Source: Engraulis encrasicolus (Eukaryota > Chordata > Actinopteri > Clupeiformes > Engraulidae). From it: a DNA stretch of 64,000 nt. Each line of letters starts with the position of its first letter. The first letter of the stretch is position 1. The translations under genes and the position numbers were made by a program. Positions 35,248 to 48,820 of the stretch are shown one piece after another. The notes below the pieces were generated by a model that saw only the letters and a program-made list of their open reading frames with translations, did not search any database and was not told the DNA's origin. Location of the stretch: the NCBI RefSeq assembly GCF_034702125.1, contig NC_085869.1:51929050-51993049 (forward strand). Direction: 5' to 3'.

Positions 35248-35458
35248 TCCCTTCCTCACTTCTCCCTCATTGCCCACCCCCGCGGCTCTCAGTGCAGAGA
35301 ATAGCAGAGCTGACTGACTGGCTGTGGTACAGAATGGTAAGCCACTGAGGTAAGGGGAGATACATGCGGAGATTGCATCAGAAACCTGCTGCATGCCTGA
35401 CCTTGGCAACAGTACACATACTTATGAGGGCACGTGCATGCACCTCCACGCACACGCA

Positions 35459-35507
<49 letters not shown>

Positions 35508-35720
35508 TAGTGAGAGTGAGGGAGGAGGTTTTGAGATTTTAGAAGGAAGTGTCTGACGCAAACAGGAAAGTGGAAAAACAGAAACAAGGAGAACGGCAAA
35601 AGAGGAAAAGTTGGACTGAATCGTCCAACTTTATGAAACCATGGAGGAAAAAAGGGAAAAATTGTTATTTAGGTTTTATTCCACTTTTGTGCACTTTTTC
35701 CTGAACTTTTTGTGAACTGC

Positions 35721-36015
35721 AGATACAAACTGAGACACAGTAGAGCGGACAGCATTCCTACCAGAAAAGCAAGGTTTTTCAACAGCTTCTTCCCAGCAAC
35801 AGTGAGGCTGTTGGCAAAGAAGAACATTTGACACCTTTCTTATTATTCTTTTGATCTCTTTGATTTTTATCACTTTTTAATATATTTTTCTATTTAATTA
35901 TATTTATTGACTCAGAGGGCCTGCACAAGAGTTCCTATGTGCTTGGACTACTAGTTCATGCACAAATGGCAAATAAAGTACTTTGAACTTTGAACTTTTG
36001 AACTTTGAACTTGCG
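35721..36015 (+). mobile_element. LINE 3' end (reverse transcriptase C-terminus and 3' UTR)
   Basis: A frame reads RYKLRHSRADSIPTRKARFF then NSFFPATVRLLAKKNI and stops at 35831. The FNSFFPATVRLL ending is typical of the last residues of fish non-LTR retrotransposon ORF2 proteins. It is followed by an AT-rich 3' UTR and a CTTTGAA tandem tail (35980-36012). 5' truncated. Confidence 0.75.
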
Positions 36016-36133
36016 AAACGCCAGTGAGTCAATGTACAAACACTGCATTAAATGGGTCTTGCATACAGTACTGGGGAGGAAAATATGGGTTTAATTGGGA
36101 ATGGCTCCATCTGCAACCCCCCTCCCCCAACCT

Positions 36134-36400
36134 CAGGGCCGGCGCTAGGCATAGGCACACCAGGCAGTTGTCTAGGGCGCCAAATGTCTTGGGGGTGCCA
36201 GAAATGCCCAAAATGTCCCACAGAGTTAGAATGTCAAAGAAACCCTCTTCACACTTACAGTAAGACGTTGATAATAATTATTATGCATGGCCTCTGCGCA
36301 GATTAGCTGTGTTTCGATCAGATGCATGGTGCTATGTTTACAGATGACGATGTCTAAATGCACAAAAGGGAAGGGGGTGCTCGCCTATAGGGCATCAAGT
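36134..36400. repeat. hAT-like repeat, one end
   Basis: CAGGGCCGGCGCTAGGCATA at 36134 is a hAT-type terminus common in fish, followed by GGGCGCCAAATGTCTTGG. The matching right end was not found. Confidence 0.5.
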
Positions 36401-37770
36401 TAATTAATTTCAAATTATTTGTATGACCAGTGCATGTAAAGAAATTGACAATAAAACCCACTTGACTTGAAGTTGACTGGAACTGGCCCCGCCCAACCTT
36501 ACCACCAAGCACCAAACGCAGACAGTATGTCAGTGTTCATTTAACTATTGAAGGTGCTGTGTGTAATAATTTTATTTTCCAGAATCCATGCTGCTAATTC
36601 ACAAATGTTTCCTTTTTCACGTATACTGATCACCAGTATTCATTATGACTGGGAAAATGACACTTTTTCATGAAAAGGTGGATCTTCTCCATGTCTGCAA
36701 TTTTGAATTTCCAGAAATAGACATTTTTTAGCTGCAAAACCTGCTGTGATGTAGTCATATATAAATATTAGTTTAGTACTTCGTAAATATTCATAAAAAA
36801 GTCAAATTTGGCATAGGCCTAAGTAAGTATGCCCTTTATTATCCCAGCAGACAATAGGCAGCACAGTTGCAATGAGCAGCATAGTTGTGATACCTACTCT
36901 AGCCGAAATAACAGTCTACATACTGTTCCTTTAAAGACTTGGAATTAACCCCATTTCAGATAACATTTGGTCCCACTCAAAAATAGTGTTAATTTTTACT
37001 CTATGGCCAATGTAATTTTCAGTTAATTCTAGTCAATATTGTAGGCCCTATAAATATTTCCCTGTTTCGGCCCATCTCTCCCTCTCTCACATAGTCAACA
37101 AGTATTTTTCCATCTACCTCTCCCCTCCCCCACATACTTCTTATCTCCGTGGGGTGCAGTTGTGAGTTAAAGGGGGAGGGGGGGTGATCTTTTCTCTCTC
37201 CATCATTCTGTGTAACTTACAATCACAATCACACTCTTTATCCAAGTCAATAGTCCATTGCAGAAACTCACTCACACACAGTTACACACACTTCACCTTT
37301 GACTCTCCCTCCATTATTTACATCAAGTAGATTTTGGAGCTATGCAAATATATTTGACATTGGCATTGACATTGGTGCACATTTGTGAGACATTACTGTG
37401 TGACTTGGCGAGTAAGCAAAATGCCAATGAGACATTATCTTTTTTTTATCTATCTATCTATCAGTTTGCTTTCCAAATCTGCTTCCATAGCTTCACAGCT
37501 TCTGCCATATGCAGTAATACTGACAGCAACTTTCCTTTCCTTTCCTCTTACTGTAATCCTTTTCACTGATCCGATAGAATGAATATGTTGACCAGACAAA
37601 CAAAGATGGGCAGCCAGTCAGTCAGGTAGAAAATAAGAACAAAAAGCAAGAAAGAAACCAAGAAAAGAAAAAAGGGAATGCAATAAAAAAGTAGTAGACA
37701 AAGAAAGGAGGAAACAAACACAGAAACAAATAGATAGACAAAGCAATAAACAAAGAAAGACAGAGGACTA
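36401..37770. other. ecrg4 intron 1, nothing recognised
   Basis: No exon or clear repeat was found; short TATC and CTTTC runs near 37450 and 37530. Confidence 0.5.
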
Positions 37771-37782
37771 AATGAAGGTTAC

Positions 37783-37852
37783 CTCTGAGTAAGAGTGTGG
37801 CCATGAGAACGGTGATGGCTAGCAGTCGTAGGAAGACGCGCAGGGACGCCAT
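37783..37852 (-). CDS. ecrg4: ecrg4 coding exon 1 (start and signal peptide)
   Basis: This is the first coding exon of augurin (ECRG4), a small secreted peptide precursor. Read on the minus strand it starts with ATG at 37852 in a good context (A at -3, G at +4). It gives MASLRVFLRLLAITVLMATL then LLR, a clear hydrophobic signal peptide, and ends with one base of a split Gly codon before the donor GTAACC at 37782. An in-frame Met at 37912 would add a charged ERERE stretch translated from a GA repeat, so the later start is preferred. A GA microsatellite lies about 30-50 bases upstream in the presumed 5' UTR or promoter. The phase-1 donor matches the phase-1 acceptor of exon 2 exactly. Confidence 0.85.
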
Positions 37853-37915
37853 GATTACCGTGTGCTTTTCTCCCTTTCTCTTCCCTTCTCTCTCTCTCTC
37901 TCTCTCAAACACACA
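37853..37915 (-). promoter_or_regulatory. ecrg4 5' UTR / proximal upstream region with GA repeat
   Basis: The stretch immediately upstream of the ecrg4 ATG is purine-rich on the coding strand (GAGA run at about 37888-37908). No TATA box could be assigned, and the transcription start is unknown. Confidence 0.35.
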
Positions 37916-39780
37916 GACTCCTTCTCTTTCTGTACGCGTTTGGGCCTGGCAGCAGACAATAAGAGCCCCTCAGGGAAAAAAACACAAGTTGAAGGAAAAG
38001 GCAGAAGGGACGGGACGTGAAGAGGGGGGATGGAAAGAACCCCGAAGGGAAGACTCAACACAAGCGCTCCATGTGGAAACTTGTCTGTGTGCTGTTGCTG
38101 GAACAGACTGTAGTAAACCTGCAACCAGCCAGCCACCCAGCCAGCAAGTAACTCACCACAGACGCCAGACAGCAAGACAGCAAGCAGAAAGACAGACAGA
38201 CAGATGGCGAGACTGTTTTTCCCCTCACACTGCTGTGAGCATCCAGCTGACCCGAGCCAGGCAGCAGCAATTTGTGGTTTGAATAATTTTCCATGGCTGG
38301 AGAATGGTGGTGTTCTTGCCAGAATGCCAGTGAATTTCTCAGTTGTTGTTCCCTCATTAGGTTGAAGTCTCTTTATCTGAAGTTTCTTTTTTGTTAGCTT
38401 TTTCGAGGTTATGTACGGGAGGGACTACTGCACATTAACAAAGCTCTGAAAATGTTCATGTAAATCGTATTATATATATATTGGTCATATTATCCTAAGT
38501 CATTTGATCTTGCATGGACTTAATACCATGTTCTCTTCTTAATGTGTCATTGTTCTGTCTTGTAGCCCTACTTGACGAACGAAAGTGCAGCTTGAACAAA
38601 AGTGTCCTTAATAAGAGCTCCATCGAAATCATCTTTAATTGCAGTCTTTTATCTGACACTTTGAGGGCTTTTCATTTTCTCTCTGTGCCTTTTATTAGAG
38701 AGAGCAGGTTGCGCTAAGGCAAGATGGTGTTTGGAGCAAACGGATAGAATAAAAGAGTGCATGGTAATGCATGGCAATGCATGGTAAACATATAAATGGA
38801 GTAAACATACAAATTAAACATAAAATGCATAGCATATTGTCGTACGTATCCACATTTATATATCATATACTGATATTTAGCCTACGTTACACAATCTTTC
38901 CCCAGACCAGTCACAGCTTAGGTAAGATAGGCCTACAGTGACATACATCAGTAGCCTATCAGACCAAATCATAGAAAGACGTTGAGAAAGACTCTGAAAT
39001 ACTCTAAGGTGCAACTCAAAACTTTTGAATGCACGGGAGTAATGACTGCTTTTCCAAATCGTGGAGCTGTCATTTTACTGCAGCTAGCTAGTGGCTGTCA
39101 CATTGTGTTTTGTCACACCATCAGTGCTGCTGCTAGCCCACTGCTAATTACGGGTGGTCCTCTCATACTGTCAACTACGCAACACCTTGAGCATGATGTG
39201 CTATTTCCACCTCATGTGCAATATTAATTTTACAGCCTCACAGCGATTTTAGCTTACCATTTGTTACATCATTATATTCATATTAAACTCAACAGTATAT
39301 TGTTTCTAAAGTGCTTAAAACTTGCACTTTTTTTCTTTTCCCCTCAGTGGCCTTTATGGGTAATTTTAATAATTGCAGGAAACTTTTCAGCGATGACAAT
39401 ACAAGTCTAGAAGACGTTTTGAAGCAAGTGGGAGAAGTTGACGTCAAAGAGGTTGGATATATAATAAGAGGAATCGAAACACGCCCACTCAATGCAAAAG
39501 CGTGTGCTCAAAATTCTTCTTCTTCTCTTTTCGTGGTGTTTGCACAAGACGTGCGCTACTGCCATCTACAGCGCTAAGGGAACTCCATTTATTCTCAACC
39601 TCAAGACTCCGAAGGTCTCCTAATCGAAGGTCTCCTAAAGGGGCGTTCACCCGACGTAAAGTGGATACCGGAAAAGAACCCGCCTGCTTTATCTCCCTCT
39701 CATATACAATTCTCTGTTGACGTGTTTAAAATTCAACGTGGCCATTAGAGCACCAGAGTAGCAGTGATCAATGTACCTAT
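37916..39780. other. Region upstream of ecrg4, no gene recognised
   Basis: Short open frames lack family resemblance. A GCATGGTAATGCATGGCAAT triplicate lies at 38760-38785. Confidence 0.5.
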
Positions 39781-39789
39781 GCTAAAGGG

Positions 39790-40051
39790 CAGGGATGTCA
39801 AACTCGAATTAACAGTGGGCGAAGTTCCAATGTGCCTGCTGCGCATCTGTTGCATATGAGAGTGAGATGGCCCACTCATGACTGACTTGGGCCCACTCAT
39901 ATTCCTCATGCGACACACCAAATTTTGTGTTCAAATATAATTGGTGGTGTATGTGGGCCAACTGTTATGCACATCTGGAATGGTCTCGTGGGCCAAATAA
40001 AGTGACTCTGTGCGCCAGATTTGTCCCTCGGGCCGAAGTTTGACATCCCTG
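39790..40051. mobile_element. hAT MITE, 262 bp
   Basis: Ends CAGGGATGTCAAACT and AGTTTGACATCCCTG are perfect inverted repeats. Flanks CTAAAGGG (39782-39789) and CTAAAGGT (40052-40059) match at 7 of 8. Confidence 0.93.
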
Positions 40052-42089
40052 CTAAAGGTGTGAGTGTCTGCTCACAGATGGAATGTAGTGCATACATGTA
40101 CTGCATACTGAGGTGCCATTTATATTAATTCATTTCACTATAGCGTGCGGGCGTGTTGAATACGGCTTACGTAATTAAAAAGCTGATCTGTTTACAAAAA
40201 AAACTGTGATCGGCTGATTCGCTGGTCACATGACTAATCAGCCATCACGTCACATGATCGCCCTTGCATATGGAGCATGCGCAACTGCTTCCAAAACACA
40301 CTCACACAGGGATGAAAAGCAGCCACCTCTTCTGTCTGTCTCCCTTCAGAGAGTAAATGAGATAGTTGTGTCGTAATCTAGCATGTTTAGCTAACCTGCT
40401 ATAGCCAAAGAGGCGATTTTACAAGATGGATTCACAAAGCAATCAATAATAATGTCACTTGTGCGAAATATGCATACAGCACAGCATGCCTACTATTCCA
40501 ATTGTAAGTTTAAGTTACAAATAAAAGTGCTAACATAGCCCTTTTACCTATAGCCACTCCACATCCTATTCGCCCCTTTATACAAAATTTGGCAGCAGTT
40601 CAATGGATTTGCACTAGGGGCGCTGTAGTAGCTTTTTCTTAATTTTCCTTTTTGTTTCCCTTTAACTACTACTGGTGACTGAGTTGGATTTGCCTTGACG
40701 TGTGCAGGTGAATGATGAGGAGAAGTTGTTCCAGTTTGTCCATTTAATACAGATAATGATGATAGTTTACAAATAACTTAAAACTTGTAGAAAATAAAAG
40801 ACAATAAACTGAGAGTATCTATATGCAATGAATCAGTCCAGCCCACACGGTCAAAGGACTGTGTGTCCTCTCAGCCACACCAGGTGCCGTGACCTTTGCC
40901 CCTTAAGTCCTTTTCCTTGAGCTCCATCTCCACCTGGGCTCCAGTACCCCATTCATCCTCTAGGTGGGGTCAGACACACCTGTGGCTAAGATCACTCTCT
41001 CACTCATTCACTCACTCACTCGCACAGACACACACTAATACAGAAGACCAAAAAAGGGAAATGGTGAGAATCAACAAAAGCTCATTTTGGCTCCTACAGG
41101 CGCTGTTCAGACAGTGGAGGCTGGGGTTCCCCCATTGGCCTGGGGCTAATCCCCCGCAATAAGTCCTCGCTAGCAGCTGAAAACTGAACATATTACGGTC
41201 GTCTCTGACACGGGGATACGGATTTAAATTAAAAACACAGTAACCTGGGAGTTATATCCGTCTAGTTTCTTACAGCTTTGACATTTGTGAGTCAGTCTTC
41301 GCTAGCTTCTAGCTAAGGAAATGACGAAAACCGATTGGTGAATGAGGAACTAAACCGGATGCTAACATAGGCGAGACGTAGCCGAGCCACAGGCTAACTG
41401 ACTAACGTGAGGCCAACAACTCGGCCTGATCGTGATGTACACCACAAATAGACCAATCGACCTCATATTTAGACACTACAATATTGATTTCTGCCTTCGA
41501 TTTTCAACAGTTAAGAACCAGCGTCAGATTAACACATTCTTAAGGTTGTAAAGCGGGTCGCCGCCATGTTTGTTTTCCAGAATCACCGCGGGTAGAGAGC
41601 TCGTGCGTGGCATTCTGGGTAATGGAGTTTCACATTATTTAGGCACAAAATGCGTGTTTTTCAAAAAAACTTAGTGAGTTTAAAACATCAAACCAAGTGC
41701 CGTTTGGAAGGGTAATTTACCCTACCTTTAGGAAAAACAAACTGAAAACCGGCCACCTTACATATCCGACACATCAGTTGCGTCAATTGTGGAGCTTCGT
41801 AGGAGCCCATTCATTCTGACGGCTCTCCACTGCTTGAACACCGCCGCTTCGTGGACAGTACCACCCGGAAGAAGCTGCCAGCTTAATCTCTCCTCTATAT
41901 ACCCTCTCTGGTGCTAAGCAATCGCTAATGCTAATTGCTAATAATGCTAATCGCTGATAAGCAGCTGTTGTCTACCTGGCTCATGTTATTTGGTGACAGG
42001 AGGGCACTGCTAGAAAGAAGAAAAAGTCAACACAAACACATGATTTCTACCAAACCGCCGATTACATCTTGTTTTATTAACAAGGTGAT
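40052..42089. other. Intergenic, nothing firmly recognised
   Basis: No exon was found. The stretch at 41110-41780 has the look of a dispersed repeat, but no ends were seen. Confidence 0.45.
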
Positions 42090-42097
42090 GAAAATAC

Positions 42098-42520
42098 TAG
42101 AGATGTACAGGATCCAAGATCCGGTTCCGGATCCGGCAGGATAATAGGGTTTTTCAGACTATCCGGATCCGGCAGGATCTTAAGCAGTGGATCCGGTATC
42201 CGGCAGTTACCTAAAAATCAGGATCTGGGGCATCTCTACTTTTTTCGTTGCCTAGGCTTTTCAGTCAGTCTTTCACAACCCCAATCGCTGCATGGAGTGA
42301 AAGCCCTTTGGAAGCGGCCGTTGAAGGCAGTGTGGCAGTAAGCCAATGAGTCTTAAAAATAGTTTGCGCCAACGTAATAAAAAGGGCCCACAATTGCGAG
42401 TTGGCTATGTGTTTCAACCCTTTCGTAGGATCCGGTATCCGGTTCCGGATCCGGCAGGATCTTAAGCAGTGGATCCGGTATCCGGCAGGATCCTAAAAAT
42501 CAGGATCCGGTGCATCTCTA
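42098..42520. mobile_element. hAT-like MITE with GGATCCGG subterminal repeats
   Basis: Ends TAGAGATGTACAGGATCC and GGATCCGGTGCATCTCTA are inverted. Flanks GAAAATAC and GAAAATAA match at 7 of 8. GGATCCGG and its variants recur more than ten times near both ends. Confidence 0.88.
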
Positions 42521-42976
42521 GAAAATAACCAAACTACCCCGGCCGCAATTTAACCTAGAAAACAATCTTGGCAGCATGCTTTAGTTCCTCAATATGTCAT
42601 CCTGAAGTCACATGACTAACTCAGATATGCGTAACCTCGTATCTCGCTGTTTACAACAGCTCAAATCAGCATTGTATGCGAATCCTTACGTGGGCTCTGG
42701 CATCTTCACACCATTCTCCATGTGTACTCGTTATTCAGCATTTTAATGTAAATGAACAGTGCGTACGTTATAATTGTGATATTATTATTATTACTATTAC
42801 TATTATGATCATTATTATTATACTAGGCCTATATAGCCTATTGGACTTTTCATTCCAAGGGTGAGGTGAGGTGGCATGAGATACTGTATAGTGCATATGC
42901 TGTGCTGTGTTACTGTGTTGTGTGTAGTGGGCCGGTTGACACTTCTCAGAGTGAAGAGCCCGTGACCCAGATAAAA

Positions 42977-43310
42977 TCGGGGGCAGCTGTGGCCTAATGG
43001 TTAAGATGGCGCTGTGGGGATCACAGGTTCAAATGCCACACCAGCAGGGAAAACGCATGGGGGAGTGGATATATAAGGGCTCTCTTCTGCACCTGCGGTG
43101 CCCTCGAGCATGGAAAACTAACCCTGTGTTGCCGCAGGGACTTCATGTAACTAATTCCCTGTCACTCTGGATATAGTAGAAAGCTCCACTGGGAAAATGC
43201 CATTGTCACTGTCACACACAGCACACAACAGCACACAGGGCACAAAAGGAAATTACATTTACCGTATGCCTCACCTGAACAAGGTCAAAAGGCCCCTATA
43301 GGGAGAAGTA
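42977..43310 (+). repeat. tRNA-derived SINE
   Basis: The A box-like GTGGCCTAATGGTTA and B box-like AGGTTCAAATGCC lie in a tRNA-like head, followed by a body with CACTGTCACACACAGCACAC. It probably belongs with the other SINE pieces at 43855 and 55318. Confidence 0.75.
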
Positions 43311-43769
43311 GTTAAGATGCACTTAACGGAAATGGCGGTTGCCATATGTCATCAGAGTTTACAATCTGCAAAATACAATTCACCATGGAGACCACTCGTT
43401 GTGTTGCCAATTGCTTTGGTTAACCCTTTCTCTTATGCACATGCCGAATGTTCCAAATCTTTACTCTCCTGTTATTATGGCAGTTTGACAGAAGTAATCA
43501 CTCGAGATAATGAAAAAAGGAGGCGTAGAAAAAAGTGAAGGCGCAGACGCCAAACCTTTGTTGGTTTTTGTCAGTTTGACAGAAGTATCATTCAACCACG
43601 CAACAAACATGGCGGCCGTTGAGTATGAAAACTGTACAGTAGCTGCACACTTCAGAATATGGCCATTGTCACTTACAGCACACGTGAGTTCACTGTGATC
43701 AGAATCGGAATGCTCTACATTGCCAACATCTGTGCAGAAAGTAGCAGTAAGCACAGAGATTGGAACAGA

Positions 43770-43880
43770 CCATCAGTCATGGAGGAGGATAGGAGAGAAT
43801 GCTGATTTACCACTTCCCTCAGCCAGCTGGAGGTGTCAGCACATGGCCTAATAAGGGCAGCTGTGGCCTAATGGGCAGGA
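43770..43880 (+). repeat. SINE fragments
   Basis: ATCAGTCATGGAGGAGGATA (43774) and GGGCAGCTGTGGCCTAATGG (43855) are pieces of the SINE body and head seen elsewhere in the window. Confidence 0.6.
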
Positions 43881-43895
43881 GATGGACTTTAGATC

Positions 43896-44270
43896 AGATG
43901 TCGTTGGGGATGGAGTCTTCATTACCTATAAAGTCCTCCTCCTAACCTTCAAGTCCCTCCAGGGTCTGGCACCTCACTACCTCACAGACCTCTTTCACCC
44001 TTATGACCCCTTAAGATCCCCGCGGTCCTCTTCTAAGGGCCAGCTGGTCGTCCCTCGTACCAGACTCAAGGCCACCAGTGACAGAGCCTTCCATGCAGCT
44101 GCTCCTATTCTTTGGAACAATCTGCCAGACCACATCCAGAATGCCCCTTCACTGGCCATGTTTAAACAACACCTTAAGACACATCTCTTCCTGGAGGCTT
44201 ATGGCTGCTGGTTCCACATTTTATGTACTTTATTTGATTCCACATTACAAGTTAATATCAATAGGAACCA
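43896..44270 (+). pseudogene. LINE ORF2 C-terminal fragment
   Basis: The frame reads GVFITYKVLLLTFKSLQGLA, PHYLTDLFHPYDPLRSPRSS and, later, VVPRTRLKATSDRAFHAAAP, ILWNNLPDHIQNAPSLAMFK, QHLKTHLFLEAYG. This is the standard C-terminal tail after the reverse transcriptase domain of fish L2/CR1-type non-LTR elements (YK-LHGLAP-YL, LVVPRTR, AFS-AAP-LWN-LP). 5' truncated, no RT catalytic core. Confidence 0.85.
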
Positions 44271-44559
44271 AATATGATGAATAATCCAACAACTATTTTG
44301 ACCAACAAACACATCTCATTATGGGAATGCATCATTAAGGAAACAGGAAACATCTTCTTTTCCAGATGAACATGCTCCCTATAATTGCAGATATTGAGCA
44401 GTATTTAGCCAGCTGTCTGGCCCTTCTTTTACTTAGTCCACTGATGTTGAGTCCACTGACCACCAGCCTATGCACATGGCCTAGACTGCCAAAGACAAGA
44501 ACAATGAGGACACATTTATAGCGTACACACATGCACACTTTCCTACACGATACCTTGTT

Positions 44560-44625
44560 ACGCAACCTTGGGTGTTTTGAAAGGCGCTATATAAAACAAA
44601 AGTATTGTCATTATTGTTCGTGATG
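44560..44625 (+). repeat. LINE 3' tail
   Basis: TTGGGTGTTTTGAAAGGCGC followed by TATATAAAA and an ATT-rich end is the 3' UTR end of an L2-type LINE, probably the tail of the fragment at 43896, separated from it by about 280 bp. Confidence 0.65.
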
Positions 44626-45065
44626 GGAAATTGCCCAGTTAGCCCGACGAGGACCGCCCCTGAACTTGTATGTGGTGAATGACTTGAATTGAATTGAGAA
44701 TAGTCGTGAGTGAATAAATAAGGACTGGCTAAGCACACATCCCTGTGGTACAGCAGTGATGATTGAGATGGCATGAGTCAAATGACTATTTGAAAAGTTT
44801 GGTTGTGATATTCATAATGTCTATGTTTCCACAGTGATCTTCAAAGTGTCAGCAGTGCTGTTGAATATGAATGTGTTGAGCCAAGTTGTCTTTCATCATT
44901 GCCCAAAGGAAGACATTCAGAAAAGTCTGGTTAGTTTAGCATTCTGCGCTCATCTGTTTATGGTTGTCTTTGGTTGGTTTGTACTCACATTAAAGTGTTT
45001 TGGTTGTGCCATGTGCATACCAATATCTATTTGAAAACCTAATTTGATTTTCTTTTATTTTGATT

Positions 45066-45066
45066 T

Positions 45067-45137
<71 letters not shown>

Positions 45138-45140
45138 CTC
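45066..45140. repeat. CTTT tetranucleotide microsatellite
   Basis: About 18 TTTC units. Confidence 0.97.
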
Positions 45141-45663
45141 TCCTTAAAGGATGATAAGCTGCAGACGTATGTATGCATGTGGGGAGGGAGCTGAGGAATG
45201 TTGTTGGGAAGGCCATGGCCCATTAACCATACAGCCACACACAACAGGGCCGTGTATTTGGAGGTTTTGCCTTTAGGCAAAGAGGGACTTGGGGACCTAA
45301 AGGCTCTTCTTGAGCTGTGTCATGCCCAATCGAAAAGCAAAAAGTGGTGGCCGAGTAGCGCTGTGCCGAGCTGTAGACCTACCAGAACACAAGCAGTGGA
45401 AAAGAGCCTTTAGGTCCCACCTTCCCTTCAAACCATTGGGGAGGGGCCACCTCGAGAGATATATTTCAATAGAAGTAGCATTTTTCGGTCATTAAATTTG
45501 GGGAAGTGCCGTCACACTCACACAGTTGTCATTGCTGTAATGTTCTATTCTGGGTTACTGTCAGGTACCCTTAGGGGAATAGAAAAAAAAATTAAGAGAG
45601 CATTTTCTCCCAAGGGCACACACCCACAGCTGAAAGAAAATGGGACAATGACACATTATCACG

Positions 45664-45906
<243 letters not shown>

Positions 45907-46519
45907 TGTGCATCTGCATCTTTATGTGTGCATGTGTGTGTGCAGCATGGGGTATGTGTGTGCACGGATATTTGTGTGCATGGATATGTGTGTGCATGGA
46001 TATGTGTGTGCATGGATATGTGTGTGCTTTTGTGAGTGCGGTCACGTGTGTCTGTGTCTGTGACTGTGTGCATGCGTGCAACGTGTGCGTGTGCGTGTGC
46101 GCATGCTCGCTGTGTGTGTGTGTAGGCATGCATTGTTGTGCATCAGTGTGTGTGTATGTGCACATATGCATGCATGTGTATGTTGTAGAGGGAGGACATG
46201 CTGTGAGGGACAGAACACATTTACATAGTCACATACAGTATTTCAAAAGTGTGTGTCAAATACCTTTTCATGGGGTCAAAGCATGTTTCTTGTCATGTTT
46301 TTGTCTGCAACAAGCCTCCACCACTATTCTTTGTTCTGTTGCCTTCTTTTGCATTCTTGTTTTTTTCTTTTCTTTTCTCTTTTTTTTTACTTTACTTTTC
46401 TTTTCTATTCTATTCTATTCTTTTCTTTGTACCTCAATTTCTTTCAGTTTATTTCAAAGTCTTTTTTTACGCTTATTTTTTCTGTATTCTTACCTCCCTT
46501 GAAGTCTCTGGGCTTACAG

Positions 46520-46800
46520 CAGTGGGCTGTGGTGGCTCAGGTGATAGAGGAAACAGTTCGGCACCCACAAAGTTGCAGGTTCAAGCCCCACTCTGCCTGA
46601 CCCCATTGATGTGTCCTCCATGAGCAAGATACTTAACCCCAAATTGCTCCTGGTGGCAGAGTGGTACCCCAGAGTGGTACCACTGCCACCGGTGTATGAA
46701 TGTGAGTGTGAATGGGTGAATGTGAGACATAAATTGCCAAGCGCTTTGAGTGCTCAAAGGAGTGGGAAAGCGATATAACCGTAATGCATTTACCATTTTA
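46520..46800 (+). repeat. V-SINE-type tRNA-derived SINE
   Basis: The head has GTGGCTCAGGTGATAGAG and a B box-like GCAGGTTCAAGCCCC. The body has ATGAGCAAGATACTTAACCC, AAATTGCTCCTGGTGGCAGA and ATGAATGTGAGTGTGAATGG. The tail ends GCGCTTTGAGTGCTCAAAGG. This is a familiar fish V-SINE layout. Confidence 0.85.
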
Positions 46801-48820
46801 CAGTACTTTACTTTACTGATGTTTCAAAATCAGTAAGGTGATATAAAAATCATAGGTGATCGTATCATAGGGAATGTATGAGCAAACTATAATAATCACA
46901 ATGAGTGAACTATTGCAAACAGCACAAAAAACACTAAAAAGGAACCAACTCAACAGGAAACACGGTTCAGTTTCAATAACTGCAGATGGGGATATATTTG
47001 TCATACTGTAATTAGAAATGATTATGCCATTCATTAATCTTCTCACACTGGCATTACCATCAAAGGTGCGTAATAATACATTACAGCACATCTACAAGTG
47101 CTGTAATGCGAGAAAAAAGAACAAGCGCAATAAACATCTGATGATGTTAAAAAATGGTGGTAAGTAAAGAACTTTTCTTTTTTTGAAACCTTTGATGAAA
47201 ATCTTTAAAAGCTTGGTTGTTAGGTAATTTGCACACCATTTCTTTCAGGAGATTAATTGTATGGATTGTATTAGTGATTGAGGTGGTGTTTTTTCACTGC
47301 GTTAAGAAGGCAGGTGGTAAATGTTGTATTATGCAAAGATATAATATATATAATAATGTATAGGGTGTAAAGATAGGCCTACTCTATATTTAAAGATACC
47401 CCAATGTAAACACACTCTGATGTAAAGATACAAGACAAAGTTGGGGAATGAGACAGTTTATCCCTCCTCTTAAGTATTGCTCAACTGGTATCTCAATTCA
47501 GCCTCCTTTGTCTTGGTTATTTCTTGTGTTATTTTTTAGCTTACTGTATATTGTGCTCCTTTATGAAGTAAGTAACCCAGAGACAATCAATCACAGATTG
47601 ATGTGAATATGAGAAGTTGAAATATGTCTCAAGAGATATGATTGAGCAACACTTGAGCAACAGACAGCTTTCCTTATGGGCTGGCTCTTTATGAATGAGA
47701 AACATAAGCAGACTTTTGCATTAGGGGGTGCAAAAATATAATAGGAATAATAATGTATTACAAAGACATAATAGGATTCATATTAATTTCATACATTTAA
47801 AAAATCAGTATACGTTAAAATGTTTACCATTTATATTTTCCCATTTCCTTGACTTGATGTCATTTCATGTTTCAGTATTGCTCCCCCTGCCCCCTTCAAA
47901 GTACGCCCATGATGGGGTGGCTGTTTACGAATGATAAGGTCTGCAGCGAGGTGAATGAATATGCAGTGATGGAGGGTTTTTTTTTTTTACTGGAACTCAA
48001 ATGCTCACTGGAAAGACGTTCCAAATTACTGTGTAAATAGAGCGTGGGATTGGGAACGAACACTACGACACTCCAATAACGGCACAGCCAATCGAGTACG
48101 AAAATAAATAAATAAATAAAAAAATAAAAAGAGGCAATAAATCAAGTGGGAATGAGGGTTCAATTTCTGTGTTGCAGTTCCGCTCCAGAATTACAAAATC
48201 TGGTTCATTTGCTTGTCTTTATGTGTGGCAGGATTATGGATATGAGTTAGATTAGAGGAGGTAGGCCTAAATAAAGAACGAGTAGCTGTGCTGTGCTGTT
48301 TGATGAACCCCCCTCACCCCCTCCCCACCACCACCACCACACGCCTCCCGTGTGTACATGTCCCCAAAATCACCCAAAATTAGCCGACAGCAGCTGTCGA
48401 TGGGCACTGGATGAAAGAGCATCCCTTCGGCCAGTTCAGCCGTTCTTTGATGAAGACTGGCAATCGAGGACCAAAGTGGCATCAGCTGGCCGAGTCTGAC
48501 TATTCTTTTGAAAAAAAAAATTGGCAACTGACATGCAACCATCTTGTCGACTGGAAGTATTTGTCTACGAGAAGTATTTGGTAACACTATTTGATGGCTC
48601 CTTCAGTGTGTCTACAAGTATTAAAATGGCAATATGTATGTGCACTTGTGCTGTATACAGTATACAGTAATTAATCTTAACCCTAAGGTACAATGCAAGT
48701 AGGCTACATGATGGTTCATACCCTTACACACTTTGCTACCGTGTGTCTCTATGCATACCTAACTTATGTAACAAGGGCAGTAAAATAAATGAAAAATTAC
48801 ACTTTTGACAAATGATGTTC
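46801..48820. other. Intergenic, nothing recognised
   Basis: AT-rich unique-looking sequence. No coding exon was recognised. Confidence 0.5.
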
